Below, one piece after another: positions 27,561 through 37,700 of a DNA stretch of 64,000 bases. The translations under genes and the position numbers were made by a program. Position 1 is the stretch's first letter; each line of letters opens with the position of its first letter. This DNA is from Hydractinia symbiolongicarpus (Eukaryota; Cnidaria; Hydrozoa; Anthoathecata; Hydractiniidae): NCBI RefSeq assembly GCF_029227915.1, contig NC_079877.1:24515851-24579850 (forward strand), written 5' to 3'. The notes under the pieces were generated by a model, which was given only the letters and a program-made list of their open reading frames with translations, made no database searches and had not been told where the DNA came from.

Positions 27561-28140
27561 TGACTTATAGTTTACAGTAATTGTAGTGACAATGATTCAT
27601 AAAAATTATAAGAATGAAGTTTAAAAATTTGCTGTCTGAAAAAAATTTAATAAACGCCCCTGGTAGATTAACCGCCCTCTGCCAAATAAGCGCACCCTGT
27701 CAAGATAAAATTTTGCAAATAAGCGCCCGGGCGCTTAATCCGTCGTTCACAGTAATGCCAGTTTTATAGCGCCCATGGGTTTATTTTTTCACTGGGCCCA
27801 GTGAAAAAATGAACCTGCTCTCCCGCGTTATTGTCTTCTTTGTCAATTGACTGCGTTGATTATTGTAATTGTGGATTTAATTTATTAGGTACAGGGGCGC
27901 TTAATCCGTCATTTACGGTAACTTGCGAAAACGACTAACTGGCATTAACTCGCGTTAATTTAAAAGAGTTAAAAATTAGCGCCTAGAACGTCAGCAGGTG
28001 AAAAAAAAAATTATTAATAAAAAGAAATGTCTTTTTGACAAAAGTATCAAAAGCATATAATATGTAATATTGTGGTTTTGTAAGGAAACCGATGTGAAAG
28101 TCAGGGATTAAGTTTACGATTTATTATAATTTTAGGAATA
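27561..28140. mobile_element. MITE-like tails in intergenic DNA
   Basis: Two direct copies of GGCGCTTAATCCGTC followed by a TTCACAGTAA or TTTACGGTAA end lie at about 27733-27757 and 27893-27922. The left part (27650-27730) carries AAGCGCCC/AAACGCCC words. The pattern fits ends of short non-autonomous DNA elements rich in GCGCTTA. No gene is seen from 27561 to 28140. Confidence 0.5.
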
Positions 28141-28146
28141 AAAGCA

Positions 28147-28549
28147 AAGATTTGTTTTTATCAACTTTATAGCAAAAAGGTAACTGAAAAGGAAGTGCAA
28201 AGGAAGAAAAAATCTTTCGAAGTTGTGGAAAAACCAGAGAAGGAGTGTCGTTCCTTCCAATTTTTATCATGGTTAAATCCCTTCATGCATATAGGAGAAT
28301 CAAGAACCAATATTGATAATAAATTGGTTGTGGGAGAGTTTCAGCTATCAGACAATGAAAAAGATCATCGTCGACGTACCCCTGTACGTCGACGATGATC
28401 TTGATTCCTGTGCTGATAGTAAAAATCGATTTAAGGAGGTGGACACAGAAGAAAACGTATTTATATCTTCACCTGCAGAGATTATTCGAGAAACAGCTAT
28501 TAACAAAAAATGTTACAGCATTGAGCTTGCAATCCGAAAAGAAAGTTAA
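28147..28549 (+). pseudogene. Unrecognised coding-like stretch interrupted by a perfect hairpin
   Basis: One open frame begins near 28170, possibly after the acceptor-like TTTATAG, and reads KKVTEKEVQRKKKSFEVV, FLSWLNPFMHIG and VVGEFQLSDNEKD before stopping at 28396-28398. A second frame (+1) continues as DLDSCADSKNRFKEVDTEEN to TAA at 28549. The switch falls at the perfect inverted repeat 28363-28404. Removing the 31 nt between two GAT copies would join the frames, so the hairpin looks like a frame-breaking insertion. No family is recognised. It could be a pseudogene, an exon of an unrecognised gene, or coding sequence with an assembly artefact. It is 380 bp upstream of the TSSK start codon. 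Confidence 0.35.
28363..28404. repeat. Perfect inverted repeat, 19-bp arms, 4-nt loop
   Basis: The left arm AAGATCATCGTCGACGTAC is followed by CCCT and then its exact complement. The first mismatch is immediately outside the arms. The palindrome sits at the frame switch of the surrounding open frames and contains two GTCGAC sites. Confidence 0.9.
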
Positions 28550-28820
28550 TGTACCGAGCCAAGGTAGAAAAGATGATTACATGGATAAAATGGAGTTGTC
28601 CCTCATTGACAACAAAACAAGAAAGTTGCAGAATTGCTTCGCAACAAGCTCCGTACTCTTCAACAGTTAAACCAAAAGAACTTTTATTTCGGCGTTTAAA
28701 TATTATTGTGAGTGTAAACGCGACTAGGTAATGCTCAGTATAATTTAACGCATGCGCTGAAAAATTGGGCATTATCACAATTAACGTCCAGTGTGAACCT
28801 AGCTTAAACTGACAATTTGA

Positions 28821-28867
28821 TGACGTCAAATACCTTCTTTTGGTACATTACGTCACATATATATAAA
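28821..28867 (+). promoter_or_regulatory. TSSK promoter: two CRE-like sites and a TATA box
   Basis: A consensus cAMP-response element TGACGTCA is at 28821-28828, a variant CRE (TTACGTCA, TGACGTAA on the other strand) at 28848-28855, and TATATATAAA at 28858-28867. The TATA box is about 65 bp upstream of ATG 28931, which puts a start site near 28890-28900 and favours 28931 over the in-frame ATG at 28820 that overlaps the CRE. In mammals CREM acts through CREs upstream of TATA-poor or TATA-bearing post-meiotic testis genes; use of that logic here is inference. Confidence 0.5.
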
Positions 28868-28930
28868 CGATACTTAGTTCAATACAAAAACATATTACCA
28901 CCACGGTCATGGGAACTCAGTCGTCTTCTA

Positions 28931-31113
28931 ATGGCCGAAAAAGTTAAAGCATCAAGAAGTAGTAACAGAAGACGCACTTTTCTTGATAATTTACCATTCA
29001 GAAAATTATTCCGACGAAACAATACAATGCCTGAGATGACTACAAACCCAGATAATAGCAAGAAAAACGAAGAAGATAACTCATCAGGACCTGCATCTTC
29101 TGCAAAAGAAGGAGGCAAAGAAAGGGAGCGACCTGGAACACCCAAGCCTTCGTCTGTAACTACAGCTGGCGATTCAGGACAAACTTCTCCGAAACCACCA
29201 CAACCCCAAACAGCCTTTGACTCCGCCGCAGCCCTCCTTGCTCAGTATGGATACGGTCTTGGTGAACAACTTGGAAAGGGTAGCTATGCTATTGTACGCT
29301 CTGCTTCCTCAAAGAAGCACAAAAGACGTGTTGCAATTAAGATCATATCAAAGAAGAAAGCTCCTGAAGATTATTTAACAAAGTTTCTTCCCCGTGAAAT
29401 ACAAGTTCTAAAGCGGCTACGACATAGTAACTGCATCTCGTTGTTAGAGGCTATTGAGACAAACACAAGAATTTATTTGATCATGAATCTCGCCGAAAAC
29501 GGAGATTTGCTGGAATATATTCGAGAGAGAGGTCCAATGCCTGATGACGACGCAAGGCGATATTTCAGACAATTGATCACTGCGACAGACTATTTTCATT
29601 CTCTGGGCATCGTTCACCGTGATCTGAAATGTGAGAATTTACTTCTCGATATTAATCACAATATCGTGGTTTCAGACTTTGGCTTTGCAAGAGGACAGAT
29701 GATAAATCCCGAAACAGGGAAAAGAAGACTAAGCCAGACCTTTTGTGGATCTTATGCTTATGCTCCACCTGAAATTTTAAGAGGTAAAGTGTTTATCTTT
29801 AACTTGGAGAGGATCATTTTCTTACACAGAGCGGAAAAGTTACATAAAATCAAAACACAAAGAATGTTAGTAATAAAAATGTTCCAACCTCAATCCACAA
29901 CTTTGTATGTTTTATTGGTACTGAAACGCTAGTCGTCCGGGCATAGTTGGCGTGTTTCGCCTCCTTAAAATGTAAAGATTTTCTTGTGGTTTCTTTAAAG
30001 TTTTGGAGTCTCTATATAACTGGAATCGGGAGGGTGGCTAAGAAGGTGAAATTTTGAAAGTCACTCTTTTAAAAAACTACTGGTACCACTGGACAGAGCT
30101 AGAAGGAGCGAGGAGAAAATGATCTTATCTCCGTTGAATGCCCGAAACGGTCAATTTTTCATATTTTTATGCTGTTTGTAAAAATTAATGCAAACATTGA
30201 CAGAGAAGACAAGTTGTTTTGAAAAATGGTATAGTTTTCCATATTACGATTTGCCTTTTTTTACGTTATATCTCCTTAAGGACAAATTATAATATAGAAA
30301 ATTATACATTTTTTAAAACAGCTTTCTTTTGTCTGTCAAATATACTATTCACATCTTCCTGACAACATAAAAAGCAACTATGTTTTTGGTAACATCGGTA
30401 TTTCCTGCTGGCTGAAGAAAACTTGACTTTAAAAAGCAATTTTTCATTTCCTTTTCAAGCTCTGTTTCATAACGCAAGTAATTTTTTAAAAGAGTGAATC
30501 CAAAATCTCACTTTACGGGGGAGTACATGGAATATAATCATGTATTCTGGTCTGCAAAATACTAAATTGGTACTTAGATAGCCCAAAAACCATTTCAATT
30601 ATGTTACATAGGTACTAAGGACCTGAAAAAGCACAAGACTAACTTTACCTCCCTAAAATAGCGAAACGCGGGATATATCGCTGCACTAAATAAACACAGG
30701 GACGAGGTTAGATGACATCCTGACATCCCATCTTGTCATAAGAATTGTGAGTCCCTAAAAGTTTGTCCACAAAATAACTGTGAAGTTATTCGGCGCATTT
30801 AGGTATCGCTTATGATGGAACTGTTGCAGATATATGGAGTCTAGGAGTAGTCTTGTACACTATGGTCAGTGCAAGTTTGCCGTTCGACGATTCAAACTTA
30901 AAAACATTGTTAGAGCAAGTTATGCGACAGGTTCATTTTTCAAGCCGCAAGAAAATATCTCCTGAAGTCAAGGATTTGATTTGTAGAATGCTACAACCAA
31001 GCGTGGAGCAACGTGCCACAGTAACAGAAATTCGAGAGCATTGCTGGTTCAAAGGAGAGAAGCTACCCCCAACCAAACCAGATGAGGTCAGTGAGGAAGA
31101 AGGAAAGAACTGA
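28931..31113 (+). CDS. TSSK: Testis-specific serine/threonine kinase family protein, two exons
   Basis: TSSKs are CAMK-group kinases expressed in spermatids and needed for sperm formation. Exons 28931-29783 and 30803-31113 join in phase (AGA G|GT) to give 387 aa. Residues 1-105 are a basic, Ser/Pro-rich low-complexity extension longer than in vertebrate TSSKs. The kinase domain starts at YGYGLG (106), with the glycine loop GKGSYAIV at 115, VAIK lysine at 137, HRDLK at 229-233 (catalytic Asp-231), DFG at 249-251, and CGSYAYAPPEIL in the activation segment (PPE replaces APE, as tyrosine-alanine contexts in this family allow). The second exon gives DIWSLGVVLYTMV, LPFDDSNLKTLL and MLQPSVEQRATV, close to TSSK1/2. 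All catalytic residues are present, so it is probably active. The start is chosen from the TATA position. Which TSSK paralogue it represents cannot be told. Confidence 0.92.
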
Positions 31114-31761
31114 ACAGAGCTTCACCCTTTGTTAGTATATCTAAAAAATATGATATATTTTTACACCTATATTTTCAATGTCTTTCAACAGACCTGGTAA
31201 AGCTCAACATGAGTAAAAGTCACTCTTCTATTTTTAAAAACTAGATTTTAAATTTTGTTGGTATGGCTGGCGAGACATGTTCCGCCAACATGCTGGCTAA
31301 AAGAGAAATGTGGCCAATATTTTTATTTTTTTGCAGAAATATTGGCCGTCATTTTGGGAGTTCTAACGTAATCAGCATTTTGTAATGCCTTCCAAATCTT
31401 ATATTCATCTGATGAAGCAAACAGCCTTAGCAATTATTCACTTTCTTTTTCACAACCACCATGTATTACTGACAGTAACAAAGTTCTCAATTCGGAGAAT
31501 AACATTTGTTATTACTTTTCAAAAAATTTACAAGGGATTTTGCACGTAAAAACTTGTTACGCAGCTATCATTACGGCATTACCATGCGTCGAAAAACAAC
31601 GCAGTGTCACAAATTTGTTTTTATACGCTTCTATAAAATTCGTGTCTACAGCGTTCCGCATCGAAAAATTGACCGTTTGTGAAGTTATTCCTCTTTAGCA
31701 AGAGGTTTGTTTCGGTCGTAACTGTTCCCATGTGCGACGTTGCGGCGAAACAATGCAACTG
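31114..31761. other. Convergent 3' intergenic region between TSSK and ZC3H13
   Basis: This should contain both 3' UTRs. An 11-bp inverted repeat (GGCCAATATTT at 31312, complement at 31337) could fold in the TSSK transcript. No further gene is seen. Confidence 0.5.
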
Positions 31762-34700
31762 TTACGATTTGCAAGTAACAATTGAGCCAACTTTTGACGG
31801 TATAGCAACATACAGAGGATCCGTTTCGTTTTGTTGTTTCTTCTCGTACAGCGAAACACTGCTCGCAAAAAGTTCGTAATCGACAGGATTAGAAGGTGCG
31901 TTGCAGAACACGTTGTAGTTTGTGCCGATCTACATGTAAAATAAACAAATTGTTGATTTTCAGAAAAAACAAAAAACCCTAAAACTTTTAAGCTATCGTA
32001 ACCCCTAAGGCTGAGAGTTAAAGTGATCGGTGCAGCCTGGAAATTTGAAAATCTAAGCAACCTAGGCCAAACCAAAATAAACTAACAAGAAACCAATAAA
32101 GCCATTCTTTAAGAATCTTATATGCAAGGTATAGGAGTCGCCCTAACTGGATACATATCGCACTTGACACAAACAAAATAAAGAAAAGAGGTTAAGTCTT
32201 ACCTTATCTAAAGGCTTTCGTAATTCTCTCCTGAGAGCCAAGTCATTTCTTAACCCAATCAGATCTTTAGAAAATAAAGCATTTCTCGCATGACGCTGTT
32301 TCAACACATTTCTTACAGTGACCGCCATGCCGGTTCGAAGCTGCGTTTCTTCCCATGCTTCAAGTGAACCAGTTTTAATGTTTTTCGCGGATAAACACAT
32401 TCCTTGGACCCGTTCTAAAGTCGTTTGACTTAATAAAGACGGGGAATAACCGATGTCGGAAAGAACGTGACCGGCCAATAGTTTTTGCATGTACTCCGGT
32501 ACATCGTTGTTCTTTTCGTCTAGAATTTACGAAGAAAAAATCATGTTATGTTTCAGCCGGAACAAGCAAGCAATACTATTATCAGAGTCATTCCTACTTC
32601 CGCAACATTAAAAATACACATTACACTAATACTGCGTCAATATAGAGGATATTGAGCAAAAAAGTACGACTTTTAAAAACTGGAAATTTTGAAACAAAAA
32701 ATGTTTTTCCTTTGATTTTTTCGATTTTTTTAAAGGTTTACGAAACGTTTAAGAAAGTAGAAAGTGACAGAGTGTCCTTTAAAATTCGTAACGGCTGACT
32801 CTTCTATATGGGCTGCCGACGTTACATTAAAAGCGCGTCGCAGTAGAATACATTGTGATTACTAGTCAAAGCCGCTACAACTACACCATCTTTGAAATTC
32901 CGTTTAATGTCCAAAAAACATACCAAGCGTAAAGTCTTAATAAAACGCAAAGCTATACCTATCACAGGCGCAGTCTTATTTATGCTGGATAACAGACTCC
33001 AATCCACATCCATTACCGATGCTGGCTGAGGTTGCTGGTCTTCTTCGTTTTCGTCAAATAAATCCAGCTCTTCGTCGCTAATGCTTTCATATACATCGTC
33101 ATTTTTGTTTGCAGTTTCTGTGCTATCTTTTGACGAAGGTGGAGTGGTCACTGTAATAAAATTAATTCAGCTTACACAGCCATCGATTTTTTCTGGTTTA
33201 GCATTTTAATATACTTCAAACGAGCTATTTTGTCCGAATTTAGGATAGTTGGCATGGCAACGATAGGTGTTATTTCGTCATTGTTCCTAAATTAATCAGC
33301 TGATTGTTCTTTTAACGTCCGCACATTTCATGCAACGTTGTAAAAAATAACGCCCTTCAGAGTGGGCGCAAAAACGTTGAAAACAGAATCCGACACCAAA
33401 ACAAAAACATACCTTTATTTCTGTTTGTAGAGCGCTCGTTGGAATCTTTTCTACTAGATGATAAATCCCTTTTGCTAAAAGAAGAGTCTCGATGTCTACC
33501 TTTACGTTCGGGCGAGCGTCCACGCTTAAACGGTGAACTACGTACATCTGGCGATTTGATGCGACGATCAGGAGACTTGGACAACCCGCCTTTTCTGCTG
33601 TCGGGAGATCGCCTTCTTGAATCCGATTTATCTTTATCTTCCAGGTTCCGATTTTTTTCACTGCGGTCTCGCTTACTCTCTTTCGATAAGTCTCGTTTTT
33701 TGTCTTCCTTCCGAGCGCTCTTTTTCTCGTCGCTGAAACCGCTAGTTTGTTTGTCGTTTTCTTTCAATTCAGGTGTTTTCCGACCGCTCGACGCAGGAGA
33801 GGGGTCCTCCATCTCCTTTACAGTTGTTACTCGTTTGTGTGACAATTTCTTCTCCTTCTTCTTTTCGTCAACCGTGCTTTCTTTTTCTTTTTCTTCTTTT
33901 TTCTTTTTCGTCACTTCTTTATCTTTAGTCGACTTCTTAGGCGATTTCACAACTTCAGCATCGTCTGCCGTAACTTTAGCGGGCTTTGATTTCTCTTTCT
34001 CCTCCTTCTCAACGATATTCTCACTCGACTTCGAAGTCTTTGCTTTTTGTTTCTTGCTGACTTTAGTTTCCGTGTCTGAAACATCACTACCGGATGCGTC
34101 CTCTTTCGTGTTACGTTTTTTCAACTTCTCTGTATGTTTCCTAAAAGTAAGTAGAAACATAAAGACATAAAATATCAATTAGGCAACGAAGCATTTTTAT
34201 CCTGCTAACCAAAACACATCCGGATATAGATTTGATTTAGTATAACGCAAATGTTTTGATTTTACATCGAGTCCATTGGACATGTAAGAGTATCCACAGG
34301 GACAGTAAATGAAAGACATCTGTGATTAAAGAAAACCAAACAAACAAATTTGTGCTGAAATTAATAAGGAAGAAAGAAATGTGAAAAAAATCAAATCCAG
34401 CAGTATTTGATTTTTTTTATTCCTGAAAAACCTATAAAGTAGGATAATTCGCCCAATTTTCCTTATTTGGTCTCGTTTTTTGTCCTCACGCATGCGGGCG
34501 CATACCAAAATTTTGTAAACAACAGAATCTAGTCTATATGAAGTTTATCACTAATCCAAAAAGCGTACGATATCTTTATGAGTGTAGTCAGTTTTAAAAT
34601 TGGTACCACAAATTTATTTTTTACTTGCCTCTTTTTAGAACTTCTTTCTTCTTCATCATCACTATCACTCAGATCTCTCTTCTTCGCAATGCCGCCAATA

Positions 34701-37700
34701 AAGTCTTTAAAATAAAATAAAATCATCTTTAAAAGCAGCGAGAAAGAAATATGTCATCTACAATCCATAACGACTGACTTGTAGTCATGTTATGTCATTT
34801 ATGCTTAATTTATCCGTAAAAAGTACGTCGGCAAAATTTCGTAAGCAAAAAAAATCGTAAGTAAAAATAATTAATTTTTTAGGCAGGCTATCTAGAAAAC
34901 ATAAATTAATTTTTTTTCTAGTTGAGTTTATTTATATGCAAGAATTAAAAGCGAAATAGTCTCTTTAACTTACGCGTTTTTCTTTTTCCGATTTTTTCAC
35001 CTCGATTTATTTAAATAATTGGTCGAATAAATAACCTACGAGTATTTTTAGTTATAAAATAGAAAATGCTGCTCTATAAAAATATTAATTCGTCGGTAAA
35101 AATTAATCGTCGGTAAAAATTAATTGTCGGTAAAGAAATTGCTCGGCAAAAAATAATCGGTGAAAATGTTTCGTCGATAAAAAAATTTCGTCACCAAGAG
35201 AAAAATTCGTCATTTTTGCCAACGAATTTTTTACCGAGAAGGTAACTGCCAAAACAATCACGACCAAATTGTCTCACTAAAGTTTGTATAAAATTAAAAG
35301 AAAACATTGCTTTTTATCTAATCGAGAAATACATTTATCGTAGACTACTAAAAAAACTTACTTGGATCACGTATTGGAGATAACTCAAACTGCGGCTCTT
35401 TTCCACCACGTCGAAAATCTTTGTGATCACGATATCCACCATGCTTCGGATATCGATCTTGATACTGCATGTCCATTGGACGATCGTCCATTGGATTGTT
35501 ACGGAACCGATAATCATAGTCTACAAATAAGTAATTAATTATTGAAGGTTCCTAAACGTAATGATTATGGATTCGCAACATGTATTCTTGGAACAGATGC
35601 ATAGGAACATAGTATTGCGTGACATTAGTGCTATGAACAACTGTTAAATTTGTGGCAGTTGTTTCAGATTATGTAGAGTTTTGCTGAAGAGATAAAAAAA
35701 CCTTTTCGTGTAGAAGATCGCAACAACAAATGTCACCAGCTGACGACCACATCCTAAGACTGTAGACTTTCTTTAATGGAGCTGTTTTAAAAGTCAACCT
35801 ACTCAGATAAAACATGGCCAAGACATTTCAATGAAAAACTCTTACATCTCTAAATAAATATGTATACCTCTTTGCTGAAAGCGGCCATCTTTGGGATTCT
35901 GTTGGTGAAAACCACCTCTGAAGGAACCTCGGCCACCTCGACCGCGCCCTCGGCCTCTAAAGGATATGCGGTTGTCATACCGATCGTCGTCAAAGTTACC
36001 CTGGCGATTCCAGTTGTCGTTTCCAGGACGATAGTCGGGGGGACGTCGATCGTCACGCCTAATAAAAAAGCGATAAGCTTACACATTCTTTTACATTAAA
36101 TTTCTAAAACCCCGAAACCTCTCTTAACATCAAAATTTTTTCGACAAAATTAAAGAAGAAAAAAAAGTCACCAACGTGTACCTGGCGTCCCTAAAATAAT
36201 CTTGGTCTCGATTGTCTCGATCTTCAAAACGGTTATTTATCCTGCCACGATTGCCTCTATCATCGAAGCGTTGATCCATTCTTCGGTTACGATCCTCGTA
36301 CTGGTTTGGTCTCCAGTCTCCTTGGTCATAATCAGTACCTCGTGGACCGAATTGGTTCATGCGGCGTCGGTCATCAGGTCGATCATTGAAAGAATCGTCT
36401 CTAGCATAAGTATCATTCCGACCTTTTCTATTGTGCATAAATTCATCCCTTCTCCGCTCATCAAAGCCTTGTCTTTGGTCGAAATGTCTTCGCTGTTGTT
36501 TTTCATCGTACATCTTAAAATCTTCCATCTCTTGAAAGTCATCCTTATTTTTTACCCTTTTCTTCTTTTTCTTTCTAACGTCCTCAGACTCGTAACTTAT
36601 GTCCGACTCAAAGGAGGAGTATTCTTTTGAGTATTGTTCCCTGATTGGTGAGATAGATGAACTCGCTCTCCGTTGTTTTCTCTGTTTTAATTTGCTTTCG
36701 AACAGTTTTCCCTTCTTTTTGCTTTTAACAATCTGTTCATCCTCTTCATCTTCTGAATAGCTCCACGATGGAGACCTTTGCTTTTTATATTTCTTCTTCG
36801 GTCTCTCCTCTTCAGATATTTCATCCTCGGAAGATTTGGGCTTGACCTTTTTTTTCTTTTTCACAACTTCATCGCCTCCGTCATTTTTTTTCGTTTTCTT
36901 TGAAACTTCGATAGCTTCTTTAGGATGCTTGTTCTCTAAGGACAAGGTAAATTGTCTTTTAGGAGAAAATACATAGGACATTCTTTGCGCCTATGCCGTA
37001 GGAACTGGGGGTTTAAGGGGAGGTTGAGAAATATTAAAATCACATAAAATTGTTTACAAAATAAGTGAAAATAATAAAAAAAATAGTTCTGGGCTTTTAG
37101 GCCCCAAAATAAAATTAAATGTTTCTTTCCCCACCTGTTGCAACGAATTTGCTGGTTTTTTACAACGAAACAGCAGTAAAGAGAGTGTTTTAACGACAAA
37201 ATACTTGGATATCCCAAATTTCCTGGAGATCCATGTACCCAAACAAATTTCTAGTTTTTTTTTTACTTTCCATACTGTAATTATTTCAGTGAAAAAAGAT
37301 AACTTTGTTGTTGAAATTTGTTGAATTTTAATGTGATTCCGGAAATTTAAATTAATTTCCAAAATCTTTACCTTGGGCAAAGCTGGTTGGGAAGACAATA
37401 GCAATACTCTATTTTCCTTTTTTTTATACCCTGTAAACACTATTCTGGTACTATTCACGTAAAGAGAAATAAAGCCCTAAACATTTGATATTAGGCGCAT
37501 AAAAGTCTCATCACGATTATAAATAGTTGACACAAGGTATTGCTTTTTGTATTTATCGTTGTTGTGTTTAGCTGTAAAATTTTAACAATATGGTGGAAAA
37601 CATTATGTTAAAATAAAAAATGGACAGCAGAAATATGTATGTACAGTAAAAAAACACACTTAAAAAATCACAAAATATAAAAAAGTGACAAAAACAACTT

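Noticed and set aside
28549-28731. Further short plus-strand frames between the hairpin region and TSSK
   Set aside because: Two overlapping frames of 60-90 codons both look open; neither joins the upstream frames in phase and no family is recognised, so neither is called.
33439-34170. Long plus-strand frame of 243 codons
   Set aside because: It is the antisense shadow of the Lys/Glu/Ser-rich ZC3H13 exon 33413-34140; its Ser/Phe/Leu composition is what the complement of such codons gives.
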